Below are positions 18,916 to 28,209 of a DNA stretch of 50,222 nucleotides, piece after piece; the first letter of the stretch is position 1; each line of letters opens with the position of its first letter. Under the pieces are notes generated by a model. It was not told the origin of the DNA. It worked only from the letters and a program-made list of their open reading frames with translations, and made no database searches. The stretch is from assembly GCA_019309565.1 (NCBI GenBank), contig JAFDFZ010000022.1, positions 1 to 50,222 of the forward strand. The letters run 5' to 3'. A program made the translations under genes and the position numbers. The DNA is from Deltaproteobacteria bacterium (lineage in GTDB: Bacteria; Desulfobacterota; Desulfobacteria; Desulfobacterales; SURF-15).

Positions 18916-20127
18916 TTATCTCTGCTGTTGTGTAAGTATTCGCTCAATAATGCGGTCTAGAATTATATGAGCCAGCTGTTCTTTTTTCATGGACGGCAAC
19001 GACTCTGAGGTTCCATCTTTGTAAAACAACGTCACTGTGTTCGTGTCGGCACGGAAACCGGGATTCTCTGCACTGATGAGGTTTCCAACGATCATATCAA
19101 GGTTTTTTTTAGCCAGCTTCTGCCTGGCGTTTTCGTTTAGCGATTCGGTTTCGGCTGCAAATCCCACCAAAACCTTCCCTTTCTTCTTATCTCCCAAACC
19201 TTTAAGAATATCAACGGTTTTTTCAAAACGCAAGATAAGTTCATCTTGGTGTTTTTTTAACTTGTGACTTGCACTTTCAACAGGACGATAATCGCAAACA
19301 GCCGCTGTTTTGATGATAATGTGTGCGTCGTTCACGTGGTCGGACACGGCCCTGGCCATGTCTGCGGCTGTCTGTACCCGAACTACCTTTGCATCCATCG
19401 GTGCAGCCAGGGAGGTAGGTCCTGTCACCAGGGTGACTGTCGCCCCCCGTCTTAAAGCAGCATTTGCCAATGCATACCCCATTTTTCCCGATGACGCATT
19501 GCTGATGAAACGAACGGGGTCCAGCGGTTCGATGGTTGGGCCGGCGGTAATCAAAATCCGTTTGTCAAGAAGATCCTTTTCCCATAGGCATCTTATAACC
19601 TTTTCCAGGATAACTTCCGGCTCGGGCAACCTGCCTGGCCCAACGGTACCGCATGCAAGAGCGCCGGATTCAGGCTCAACCACAATATAACCATCGCTTT
19701 TAAGAGCTCTTAAATTTCGTTGCACAATTTTGCTTTCATACATGTAAGTGTTCATGGAAGGGCAAAGGATTATAGGGCATCTTACCGCCAGCATAAACGT
19801 ACTCAATGCATCATCGGCCAGACCGCTGGTCAGTTTAGCAACGATGTTTGCCGTAGCAGGAGCAATGATCACCGCATCGGCTTCTTCCGCCCACTGAATA
19901 TGTCGAATAGCGGCATCTTGCGTGTTTTTGAACAAACTGGTGCATACCGCAGCGCCCGATAGAGCCTCAAAGGTAAGAGCACCGACAAACCACCGCGCAT
20001 TCCGAGTCATAATAACCCGAACCTGAGCGCCGGCTTTTCTCAAAAGCCTTAACAGCTCGACGCTTTTATAGGCAGCAATACCCCCGCTCACTCCAAGTAT
20101 GATATGTTTGCCTTCTAAGACATTCAT
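18916..20127 (-). CDS. coaBC: Phosphopantothenoylcysteine decarboxylase/synthetase
   Basis: A 403-residue bifunctional enzyme of coenzyme A synthesis. The N-terminal flavoprotein CoaC domain (about 1-185) has GVSGGIAAYKS, the active-site histidine region HIQWAEEADAVIIAPATAN, and the substrate clamp CPSMNTYMYE. The CoaB domain (about 190-400) starts ITAGPTIEPLDPVRFISN and binds CTP and cysteine. Length is normal and both halves look intact. It leads the co-directional group with the glycosylase and nfeD. Confidence 0.96.
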   Translation of the reverse strand: MNVLEGKHIILGVSGGIAAYKSVELLRLLRKAGAQVRVIMTRNARWFVGALTFEALSGAAVCTSLFKNTQDAAIRHIQWAEEADAVIIAPATANIVAKLTSGLADDALSTFMLAVRCPIILCPSMNTYMYESKIVQRNLRALKSDGYIVVEPESGALACGTVGPGRLPEPEVILEKVIRCLWEKDLLDKRILITAGPTIEPLDPVRFISNASSGKMGYALANAALRRGATVTLVTGPTSLAAPMDAKVVRVQTAADMARAVSDHVNDAHIIIKTAAVCDYRPVESASHKLKKHQDELILRFEKTVDILKGLGDKKKGKVLVGFAAETESLNENARQKLAKKNLDMIVGNLISAENPGFRADTNTVTLFYKDGTSESLPSMKKEQLAHIILDRIIERILTQQQR

Positions 20128-20160
20128 CAGTCACATGAGATTATGACGATTTATATCCAT

Positions 20161-20649
20161 TTACTTTAAAAGCCCGCCTTCCGATTCACTCACTGTCGGC
20201 GCCACGGCCACCTGTACATAAGTCATAAAGTCTTTTTCTTGTATGTTAATGATACACCTTCTGTTTTCTTTTCGAAACAACATAATAGAATTTTCCCGTG
20301 GAGATTTAAACAATGCAACCAGCTGCCAGTTATCCTTGGCCATCCCGTTTTTGAAATATGCGATAAGAGAATTTCTGGTGACCCTGCCCTTCAGAGCGAG
20401 AATACCTTCAGGGTAGCCGGAAGCTTTCTCGATAATATAGGTCGATTTATCTATTACTGATAATTCTTTCGGCAGCGGTACGTCTCCAAAGTCGTAATAA
20501 AATGGGGTAGAACCTCTGGGTGTTTTTTGTGTTGCAGGCTTACCCGAACTTTTCGGGCTGGATTGAAAATAGGAACAGGACATAATAAATAAAACCATTG
20601 CAAACACAAAAAAAACGCCACTGCATCTTCTTACGATCGGTGTTTCCAT
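20161..20649 (-). CDS. Predicted lipoprotein of unknown function
   Basis: A 162-residue protein with a signal segment ending in the lipobox FIMSC (C25), so it is probably attached to the outer membrane or the outer face of the inner membrane. The mature part has a serine/proline/lysine linker, then a compact alpha/beta region (about 48-150) with VPLPKELSV and a C-terminal MTYVQVAVAP strand. I do not recognise the family. It lies 33 bp upstream of coaBC. Confidence 0.7.
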   Translation of the reverse strand: METPIVRRCSGVFFVFAMVLFIMSCSYFQSSPKSSGKPATQKTPRGSTPFYYDFGDVPLPKELSVIDKSTYIIEKASGYPEGILALKGRVTRNSLIAYFKNGMAKDNWQLVALFKSPRENSIMLFRKENRRCIINIQEKDFMTYVQVAVAPTVSESEGGLLK

Positions 20650-20776
20650 GTTATGACTCCTTAAAAAAATTTGGAACTGTCACCAATAAAAAGATTACCC
20701 TGAATAACACACTTAACTTAGCCTTTATCAGGCTGCGATACAAGTTTTCAAACACATCCCTGTGGAACAGTGTATA

Positions 20777-21049
20777 TCATTTGCCCTTCATTAGCTTCTT
20801 TAACCGCTTCAAACGGTCATACTGAAAAATCAGCTTCACTAATTTATCGAACAGAAAAATGAGCTCTTCATCGGTTCTGTTTTTTTCCGAAGACAGCGCA
20901 TGTTCGATTCTTGACAGCGCATCCTGAATATCCTTGCGTTCAGGCTCCCGCTCAAGCAGATATCGATAAATCTCTTGAGCTTTGCTTAAATGCCCCTGAC
21001 GTTCATATACGCTTGCCATGGTGGCGGTATAGAATTCGGTATCTTCCAT
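20777..21049 (-). CDS. Small TPR-like protein
   Basis: A 90-residue cytoplasmic protein. Residues 5-38 (YTATMASVYERQGHLSKAQE and YRYLLEREPE) form one tetratricopeptide-like helical pair. The C-terminal half is a charged amphipathic helix ending RLKRLKKLMKGK. It lies 17 bp beyond the FtsB-like gene and is probably translated from the same message. A single TPR suggests a protein-protein adaptor; the function is unknown. Confidence 0.65.
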   Translation of the reverse strand: MEDTEFYTATMASVYERQGHLSKAQEIYRYLLEREPERKDIQDALSRIEHALSSEKNRTDEELIFLFDKLVKLIFQYDRLKRLKKLMKGK

Positions 21050-21066
21050 GCCGGACGGGTACTCCC

Positions 21067-21348
21067 TTAATCTTTTAGCTTTAGAATGATTTCATCTTTT
21101 CCAATGACTCCCAGCTCCTTTCGTGCAACACTTTCGATATAAGTGAGATCTTTTTCCAATCGCTCCACTTTACGGTACAGTGCAAGATTCTCCCGCATGA
21201 GTGTCTCGTTTTCCTTTTTTAGAATCGCTCGTTGCCGTTTTAAATAATCCAGTTCCATCAGACCGTTGTCACTGAAAACGATCAGGAAACCAAGCACCAA
21301 CAAAAATATGCCGGCAAACACGAACAGTATTTTTTGTTTCAGGTCCAT
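21067..21348 (-). CDS. FtsB/DivIC-family septum initiator
   Basis: A 93-residue bitopic membrane protein. One helix (about 7-26) is followed by a periplasmic coiled coil (about 34-72) and a short C-terminal tail with VARKELGVIGKDEIILKL, the usual FtsB/DivIC ending. Such proteins join FtsL and FtsQ in the division complex. The start overlaps the last codons of murJ, so flippase and division protein are probably cotranslated. Confidence 0.85.
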   Translation of the reverse strand: MDLKQKILFVFAGIFLLVLGFLIVFSDNGLMELDYLKRQRAILKKENETLMRENLALYRKVERLEKDLTYIESVARKELGVIGKDEIILKLKD

Positions 21349-22928
21349 TTCTTGAAAAAATCCTTTCTTACAATGGACACAATGGTCTTAAGTTCCCGGC
21401 TTTGAACCAGAAAAGAAAATACCGCGTATAGTGAAAATCCTATCAGTATGCTGATGGCCAACCCCACCACGAGTTCAGACAAGCTTCTGTAATCTGATGA
21501 AATAATGTAAACTTCCGTTAAGTGAACCGCCACTCCCATCAGCACCGAACAGAAAACCGTTTTTAACAGAGAACCACCTATCCCGCTTAATCCCAAGGCT
21601 CCGAGCCTTGCTCTTAGGGCACGGATGAGCAAGGCGAAGTTTATGATCATGGAAAGAGACAGGGCCAGGGCAAGACCGCCATGCCCCATGGGCACCATTA
21701 ACAGTCTGCCAAGCACGATATTGGCCATAATGGCAACGATCGCCACCTTTACAGGTGTCTTGGTATCCTGCAACGCATAGAAAGTTGAGATGACAATTCT
21801 TACCCCTGAAAACGCCCATAGACCTATAGCATAATACAAAAGTGCGTATGCAGTCAATTTCGTTGCCTCACCCCCGAAGGCACCCCGCTTAAAGAGCAAA
21901 GCCACAATCGGCTCCCGCAGCACAATTAGGCCGACCATGGATGGAACGGTGATGTAGAAAACAAGATTTATCGCATATACAAAAGTCGCCTTAACACCCT
22001 CAAAGTCTTTTTCTGAAGCCTGTCTGGACAAACTGGGTAGAACGGCCGTTGCTGTGGCAATGCCGAAAAGAGCCAGGGGAAACTGTACCAACCTATCTGC
22101 ATAGTAAAGATAGGAGATACTGCCTTCGGGTAGCAATGAGGCGAGAAAGGTCTGTATCAGGGTATTTATCTGAAATACGGCTGCGCCAAAAGTTGCAGGA
22201 ATCATAAGAGTGCCGATTCTTTTCAGACCAGGATGATAGAGACTTGCCTTGCGCCAGAAGAGAAAGCCCTTTTCTATCAAGAAAGGAATTTGAAGGCACA
22301 GCTGTAACAGTCCGCCGACCAAAACCCCTGCGGCAAGACCGTAGATGCGGTATGTCATATCGTCGGAAAGAAATGAAACCAAGACCATGGAGCCAATCAT
22401 GGCGAGATTCAGCAAAACCGGTGCCAGAGCAGGAGCGGCGAAATGACCCAAAGCGTTAAGTATGCCCATACTAAACGCAACGAGACATATGAAAACCATG
22501 TAAGGGAACATGATGCGTGTAAGGGTAACCGTCAATGAAAACTGTCGAGGTGAGTCGGTGAACCCATAGGCGATGGCTTTCATGATCAAGGGGGCAAAGA
22601 CGATGCCCATAACGGCCGTAACAGCCAGCAGAATAGAGAGAACCCGCAATGCCGAGCCGGCCAATTTCAGTGCTTCCTGCTTGCCATCCAGGGTAAGATA
22701 TTCAGTGAAAACCGGCACCAGGGCGATGCTCAGAGAACCTTCTCCGAATAATCTTCGAAACAGGTTTGGAATTCTAAAAGCAGCGATAAAGGCATCCGAA
22801 ATAGGCCCGGCGCCAAAGAACCAGGCAAAAACCATATCTCTTATGTAGCCGAAAATTCGACTCAGAAATGTGGAGAAGCCGACAACACCTGCAGCCTTTG
22901 TCACGCGAGCATTTTCGGACATAAGCAT
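21339..22928 (-). CDS. murJ: Lipid II flippase MurJ
   Basis: A 529-residue multi-span membrane protein of the MOP/MATE-like superfamily that moves lipid II across the inner membrane for peptidoglycan synthesis. The N-terminal FSTFLSRIFGYIRDM and the RIPNLFRRLFGEGSLSIA stretch (near 50) carry the family arginines. About 14 helices are visible. Length is normal. It is the first gene of the minus-strand block and is divergent from rpsT. An ATG 6 bases in would also work as start. Confidence 0.95.
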   Translation of the reverse strand: MLMSENARVTKAAGVVGFSTFLSRIFGYIRDMVFAWFFGAGPISDAFIAAFRIPNLFRRLFGEGSLSIALVPVFTEYLTLDGKQEALKLAGSALRVLSILLAVTAVMGIVFAPLIMKAIAYGFTDSPRQFSLTVTLTRIMFPYMVFICLVAFSMGILNALGHFAAPALAPVLLNLAMIGSMVLVSFLSDDMTYRIYGLAAGVLVGGLLQLCLQIPFLIEKGFLFWRKASLYHPGLKRIGTLMIPATFGAAVFQINTLIQTFLASLLPEGSISYLYYADRLVQFPLALFGIATATAVLPSLSRQASEKDFEGVKATFVYAINLVFYITVPSMVGLIVLREPIVALLFKRGAFGGEATKLTAYALLYYAIGLWAFSGVRIVISTFYALQDTKTPVKVAIVAIMANIVLGRLLMVPMGHGGLALALSLSMIINFALLIRALRARLGALGLSGIGGSLLKTVFCSVLMGVAVHLTEVYIISSDYRSLSELVVGLAISILIGFSLYAVFSFLVQSRELKTIVSIVRKDFFKKWT

Positions 22929-23020
22929 AAAAATTGAGGCAATGGATTAATAAAACCGCTTGACAGCACCATGTTCATTGTTTATTTTCTATTGAATTTT
23001 CTCATAAGGAGTAAGTTACT

Positions 23021-23290
23021 GTGGCAAATCATAAATCAGCTTTAAAACGTGCCAGGCAAAATATCAACCGGCGTATGCGGAACAGGTCGGCCAAGACCAG
23101 AGTTAAGAATATCATCAAAGATGTTCGGCTGTCAGTAAAAGACAAATCCAGGGAAGCGGTCATGGCGGAGCTCAATAAAGCTAAGTCCATCATATACAAG
23201 ACAGCACAAAAAGGAATCATTCATAAAAGAACCGCTTCTCGGAAGATATCCCGCCTCAGTAAAATGGTTAACGCCAGCTTGCAATCCTAA
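23021..23290 (+). CDS. rpsT: 30S ribosomal protein S20
   Basis: An 89-residue basic three-helix protein that binds 16S rRNA early in 30S assembly. It begins with the usual NHKSALKRARQ and ends in a second conserved helix. The start is GTG at 23021, preceded by AAGGAG with good spacing. Its last four bases overlap the convergent lptE stop codon, so no terminator fits between the two genes. Confidence 0.96.
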   Translation: MANHKSALKRARQNINRRMRNRSAKTRVKNIIKDVRLSVKDKSREAVMAELNKAKSIIYKTAQKGIIHKRTASRKISRLSKMVNASLQS

Positions 23291-23838
23291 AAACCAGTGG
23301 TTAATTGATTGTATATGATCTCTGCAAACCGTTTGGAAAGTGCGATAAGGGCATCCGACTTGTTGTTTTCGGTCTGTTGGGTCAAGCCCCCCACAAAATA
23401 GGTTTGATTTGCAGACACGTCTTTTGCCGACCAAAGGACTTTGCCTTGTGCATTTGTCAATTTTAGATCAACGCGAACCGTAACTCGTCTTTCAATGGCG
23501 ACTGATTCGCCCCGTCTGGAAGCAGGCGTGGTGGTAACCTCGGTGATAACCCCTGAAAGAATTGCATCAGCATTATCTTTGCTGGCTAGACGGACATCAC
23601 TTTTACGGGTGATTTCATAAATGAGATCATTTGTGAAGATATTTTCAAGCCCAACTTCGGAGCTCCTGTTCCCGAAAATTTCTACGAAAACGGAATCTAC
23701 CCCTGCAGGAAAATTGCCGCCCCCGGCGAACCTATACCCGCATCCCATTAGAGACGCAAAAAGAACACAGATCATCCAAGCCTTCTTGTAGCCAAACAAC
23801 AAACCCTCTCTCCTGTTTTTTTGAAAATGGTCAAACAA
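23287..23838 (-). CDS. lptE: LPS-assembly lipoprotein LptE
   Basis: A 183-residue lipoprotein with lipobox LMGCGY (C33). GCGYRF, the strand pair [13 protein letters not shown], and a C-terminal helix of the LptE fold follow. LptE plugs the LptD barrel that inserts lipopolysaccharide in the outer membrane. Its start overlaps the end of leuS by 8 bases; the leuS-lptE order is conserved in many proteobacteria. The long stretch before the signal helix suggests the true start may be an internal codon. Confidence 0.88.
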   Translation of the reverse strand: MFDHFQKNRREGLLFGYKKAWMICVLFASLMGCGYRFAGGGNFPAGVDSVFVEIFGNRSSEVGLENIFTNDLIYEITRKSDVRLASKDNADAILSGVITEVTTTPASRRGESVAIERRVTVRVDLKLTNAQGKVLWSAKDVSANQTYFVGGLTQQTENNKSDALIALSKRFAEIIYNQLTTGF

Positions 23839-26434
23839 CGATATTCACCAGTTTTCTTTTTACGACGATTACCCGTTTTATAGGTTTATCTCCCGTAAAT
23901 TTCTTGACGCGCTCATCGGCAAGTGCCATCCGTTCGATGGTTTCATCGTCCGCATCCGCACTAACATGAAATCTGCTTCGGAGCTTTCCGTTTACCTGCA
24001 CCACTATCAAAAGATCATCCTTTCTTAAAGCATCCTCACTGAAACCAGGCCATGGCGCCAGTAAAATACTCTCCTGGTGGCCTATGAGCTGCCAGAGTTC
24101 TTCACAAAGGTGAGGAACAATGGGAGACAGAAGCAAAACGATCGATTCGATGGCAAACCTCATCACCGGTGCGGCAAGGGGATCCTTGAGGGATGGATCA
24201 ATACCATACGATGCGTTGGCAAGTTCCATGACGGCACTGATGGCTGTATTGAAATGATATCGTTCCTCAATATCGTTTGTCACCCTTTTTATGGTAAGAT
24301 GGGTTGTCTTGTAAAGGGCTTTTAAATCAGGGGCAAGATCATCGACGGAACCCGCATATGGTTTTACCGCACTGATACGATCCATCCAGTTTCTTGCCAG
24401 CCGCCAGATACGATTCAAAAACCGAAATCCCCCTTCAACCCCCTGATCACTCCATTCAAGATCTTTCTCAGGAGGAGCTGCAAATAGACAAAAGAGCCTG
24501 GTCACATCAGCACCATATTTTTCTAATAAAGCATCGGGTTCAATCACGTTTTTTTTCGATTTCGACATTTTCTCGATTCGTCCAACGACAACAGGCTCAC
24601 CGCACCTGGCGCATACACGATCCGGATCCCCTTCTTTAACTTCCGATGGGAGCAGATATCCATGTTTCGGACACGAGACCGTCTCTTTGCAGACCATGCC
24701 CTGGGTCAACAGCCGGGTGAAAGGCTCCTTGAATCTGATAAGGCCAAGATCATAAAGAACACGGGTAAAGTACCGTGAATAGAGCAGATGCAGGATGGCG
24801 TGCTCAACCCCCCCGATGTATTGGTCCACAGGCATCCAGTAATCGACGGCCTCTTTTTCAAATATGCCCTCGGTATAGTGAGGGCTGCAATAGCGTTCAA
24901 AATACCAGGAGGATTCTACAAAGGTATCCATGGTATCGGTTTCTCTTCTGGCTTCAGAGCTTCCGCACTTTGGACAGTGGGTATCGACAAACCGCTTGAG
25001 ATTCGGCAGGGGTGATCTGCCACCGTTAAGAAGAGCTGCGTCCTCCGGAAGCAGGATCGGCAAATCCGATTCGGGCACCGGAACGATACCGCAGGAGGGA
25101 CAATGGATCATGGGAATTGGAGCCCCCCAGTATCGTTGTCTTGATATACCCCAGTCCCTGAGTCGAAAATTCACCGTTTTCCTGCCAAGGCCCTTCTGTT
25201 CCAGATAATCTGCGATGGCATCAAGGGCGTCGGTGCTTTTCATGCCGTTGAACGGTCCTGAATTAACCATTATACCCTCATCCACATAGGCCTCTGTCAT
25301 GGAGGCGGCATCAAGTTCATGTTCATATGGTCTTACAACGACTGCTATATCCAGGCCGTATTTTTTTGCAAATTCAAAATCCCTCTGATCGTGGGCAGGC
25401 ACCGCCATAACGGCTCCTGTTCCGTACTCCATTAAAGCGAAATTGGCCGTGTAGATCGGCATTCTTCTCCCACTTAATGGATTGATACAGTAAGCTCCGA
25501 TGAAAACCCCTTCTTTTTCATAGCTCTCTATGGCACGGCCGGATCGATCCTGGAAAGCCATTCGTTCAACAGAAGATTTCACCTCCCTTTCCTGCGGTTT
25601 GCCTCGTGATAGTTTTTCCACCAAAGGATGCTCCGGCGCAAGGCACATAAACGTCGCCCCATAGACCGTATCCTGTCGAGTGGTAAAAACGTGGATTACC
25701 TCTTCGGAATCTTCAACCGGAAACTGGATCTCTGCCCCCGAGCTTTTACCGATCCAGTTTTTCTGCATCGTGATGACCTTCTCCGGCCATCCCGGAAGTT
25801 GATCGCAATAGGCAAGCAGGTCTTCCGCATAGTCTGTGATACGAAAAAACCACTGGGCGAGTCTTTTCCGGCGCACTTGCCGGCTGCATCGCCAGCATAA
25901 ACCAGCTTCCACCTGTTCATTCGCCAGCACCGTTTGGCAGGCCTCACACCAGTTAACGTAAGACTCTTTTCGGTAGACCATCCCCTTTTCATACATTTTC
26001 AGAAAAAGCCACTGCTCCCAGCGGTAATATTCCGGGGCGCAAGTGGTAATCTCTCGGTCCCAGTCGTAGCTGAATCCGACACGCTTGAGCTCAGAGCGCA
26101 TCGCATCGATATTGTCATAGGTCCACTTCGCCGGATGCGTATTATTGGCAATGGCGGCATTTTCCGCAGGCATGCCGAATGCATCCCACCCCATTGGATG
26201 GAGTACATTGAACCCTCTCATTCTTTTATACCGAGCCACCACATCTCCAATCGTGTAATTCCTCACATGCCCCATGTGAATTTTACCTGAAGGATAAGGG
26301 AACATCTCTAGAAGATAAAATTTCTTTTTGTTCGGCTCTTCTTTCACTTTGAAAAGATGAGAGGCCTCCCAGTAATGCTGCCACTTTCGTTCAATTTTTT
26401 TCGGGTCATATTTCTCGTCCATTTTATTGTTCAT
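23831..26434 (-). CDS. leuS: Leucyl-tRNA synthetase
   Basis: An 867-residue class I synthetase that charges tRNA-Leu. The HIGH-type motif ([11 protein letters not shown]) is near residue 47, and a CP1 editing domain with [11 protein letters not shown] is near 252. Zinc-knuckle cysteines (CPSCG, CPKCG) follow, and the KMSKSKKN loop is near 630. A C-terminal anticodon-binding domain ends the protein. Everything is intact and of usual length. It is divergent from rng; 200 bp separate the two starts. Confidence 0.97.
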   Translation of the reverse strand: MNNKMDEKYDPKKIERKWQHYWEASHLFKVKEEPNKKKFYLLEMFPYPSGKIHMGHVRNYTIGDVVARYKRMRGFNVLHPMGWDAFGMPAENAAIANNTHPAKWTYDNIDAMRSELKRVGFSYDWDREITTCAPEYYRWEQWLFLKMYEKGMVYRKESYVNWCEACQTVLANEQVEAGLCWRCSRQVRRKRLAQWFFRITDYAEDLLAYCDQLPGWPEKVITMQKNWIGKSSGAEIQFPVEDSEEVIHVFTTRQDTVYGATFMCLAPEHPLVEKLSRGKPQEREVKSSVERMAFQDRSGRAIESYEKEGVFIGAYCINPLSGRRMPIYTANFALMEYGTGAVMAVPAHDQRDFEFAKKYGLDIAVVVRPYEHELDAASMTEAYVDEGIMVNSGPFNGMKSTDALDAIADYLEQKGLGRKTVNFRLRDWGISRQRYWGAPIPMIHCPSCGIVPVPESDLPILLPEDAALLNGGRSPLPNLKRFVDTHCPKCGSSEARRETDTMDTFVESSWYFERYCSPHYTEGIFEKEAVDYWMPVDQYIGGVEHAILHLLYSRYFTRVLYDLGLIRFKEPFTRLLTQGMVCKETVSCPKHGYLLPSEVKEGDPDRVCARCGEPVVVGRIEKMSKSKKNVIEPDALLEKYGADVTRLFCLFAAPPEKDLEWSDQGVEGGFRFLNRIWRLARNWMDRISAVKPYAGSVDDLAPDLKALYKTTHLTIKRVTNDIEERYHFNTAISAVMELANASYGIDPSLKDPLAAPVMRFAIESIVLLLSPIVPHLCEELWQLIGHQESILLAPWPGFSEDALRKDDLLIVVQVNGKLRSRFHVSADADDETIERMALADERVKKFTGDKPIKRVIVVKRKLVNIVV

Positions 26435-26581
26435 GCCCGTTGGCTCACCTCCAGAAAAAAGTCACTTCACATTGTGCCATTGAATGTCATTAAAAAATAT
26501 TTGTTATTTAATGCCACAGCGTAAAATAAATAGCAAGATTGACCACATAAGCCGATATTTCCGTTACTGTTAAGAATTTGT

Positions 26582-26610
26582 TTGACTTATCTCTAATAAT
26601 TTCATATTCT
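26582..26610 (+). promoter_or_regulatory. Candidate sigma-70 promoter of rng
   Basis: TTGACT (26582-26587) and TATTCT (26605-26610) are separated by exactly 17 bases, about 60 bp before the chosen rng start. The -35 box matches consensus at five of six positions, the -10 box at four. This is a sequence prediction only. Confidence 0.45.
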
Positions 26611-26672
26611 TATAAAAAACACACCGAAACAGCATGTTTTGGTGGTGCCAGGGGGTTAAACAGAAATTCCGC

Positions 26673-28145
26673 ATGAGCAGTAAAATCCTTATTAATGCCA
26701 TTGATCCGGAAGAATGCAGAATCGCCAAAGTCAAAGACAGCATGCTCGAAGAATTCCATATCGAGAATGCTTCGAAAGAAATCACAAAAGGCAACATCTA
26801 CAAGGCAATTGTCACCCGGGTGGAGCCCGGACTTCAGGCAGCTTTTGTGGATTATGGAGCAGAGCGTCACGGCTTTCTGCAAATAAATGAAATTCATAGC
26901 GACTACTATCAGGACACCCAAGCCGGAGATCGATCCATCAAAGACATAATCAAACCCGGCCAAGAACTTCTTGTTCAAGTCACAAAAGATTCCATTCTTA
27001 AAAAGGGTGCTATGCTAACTACCTATATATCGCTTCCTGGCCGACGACTTGTCATGATGCCCGGCAGCAACACCAGGGGAATATCTCGCAAAATTGAAGA
27101 TGAACAGGAACGAAATCGGTTGAAAACGATAATCAACGCACTACGAGTGCCTGATGGATTCGGCATCATTGTTCGTACGGCAGGAGAAAAAGCCACCAAA
27201 ACCATGTTGGAAAAAGACCTGCGTTATCTATTGCGGCTTTGGAAGACCATTAAGAAAAGGGCGTTGAAGGAGAAAACGCCTACGCTGCTCTTTAAAGAAC
27301 GCAACTTTGCAGTCAGATCCATACGGGATTATTTCACACCGGATGTGTCGGAAATCCTCATCGATGATTTCACGGTATATCAGGAAGTCAGAGATTTTAT
27401 GCACATTATTTCTCCAAAGCACACGAAAATAGTCAAACATTATAACGGTGCGAAACCAATATTCACAAAATACCAGCTTGAAAAACAGATCGCCTCTATT
27501 TTTGAAAAAAGAGTTGACTTGAAATCCGGCGGATCAATCGTAATAGAACAGTCTGAGGCACTGGTCGCCATAGATGTAAATTCAGGGAAAAGCATCCATC
27601 AAGAGAACATCGAACAGACCGCTTTCATGACCAATCTGGAAGCTGCAGAAGAAGTTGCCAGACAACTTCGATTAAGAGATTTGGGAGGCCTGATTGTCAT
27701 CGACTTCATAGACATGAGAGATCCAAAACACAAGCAGGAGGTTGAAAAGTGCCTCAAGAAGCATTTAAAACTGGATAAAGCGCGAACAAAGGTGGGCAGG
27801 ATTTCCAGATTCGGGCTTTTGGAAATGTCGCGGCAGCGGCTTAGACCATCCATTGAATATGGGACCCTTCAGCCATGTCGGCATTGCCAGGGCAAAGGAC
27901 TCGTTCAATCCACCGAAACCTTGAGTGTCAGTTTCTTGCGCAAGATTAGTCTGGAGACCCTCAAAGACGGCATTAGCAACGTAAAAGCAATTGTTCCGGT
28001 TGAAGTGGCAAATTACCTGTTGAATAAGAAACGAAAAGAGCTTTTGGAATTGGAGGCAAGGAGGAACATCAGCATCTCGATCGAAGGTGACAGCAACCTG
28101 TCACCCGAAGAGAGCAAAATTATTGTGGAGAATAAAAGGCCGTAA
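26673..28145 (+). CDS. rng: Ribonuclease G
   Basis: An RNase E/G-family endoribonuclease of about 490 residues that processes rRNA and decays mRNA. The chosen ATG (26673) starts MSSKILINAIDPEECRIA; 13 upstream codons are open but lack a ribosome-binding site and family similarity. An S1 RNA-binding domain begins GNIYKAIVTRVEPG. The magnesium sites are in AIDVNSGKS and IDFIDMRD. The zinc-link CRHCQGKG lies near the C-terminus. There is no RNase E-type scaffold tail, hence the RNase G call. It heads the plus-strand block. Confidence 0.93.
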   Translation: MSSKILINAIDPEECRIAKVKDSMLEEFHIENASKEITKGNIYKAIVTRVEPGLQAAFVDYGAERHGFLQINEIHSDYYQDTQAGDRSIKDIIKPGQELLVQVTKDSILKKGAMLTTYISLPGRRLVMMPGSNTRGISRKIEDEQERNRLKTIINALRVPDGFGIIVRTAGEKATKTMLEKDLRYLLRLWKTIKKRALKEKTPTLLFKERNFAVRSIRDYFTPDVSEILIDDFTVYQEVRDFMHIISPKHTKIVKHYNGAKPIFTKYQLEKQIASIFEKRVDLKSGGSIVIEQSEALVAIDVNSGKSIHQENIEQTAFMTNLEAAEEVARQLRLRDLGGLIVIDFIDMRDPKHKQEVEKCLKKHLKLDKARTKVGRISRFGLLEMSRQRLRPSIEYGTLQPCRHCQGKGLVQSTETLSVSFLRKISLETLKDGISNVKAIVPVEVANYLLNKKRKELLELEARRNISISIEGDSNLSPEESKIIVENKRP

Positions 28146-28209
28146 TGTTGACACCGAATGAGGATTCCTGTATCTGAAGTGTCACATTGTTGCCTGAACA
28201 GGAGAGTGT

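Noticed and set aside
26553..26560. GCCGATAT on the plus strand, a possible FliA -10 box
   Set aside because: No TAAAGTTT-like box lies 11 bases upstream.
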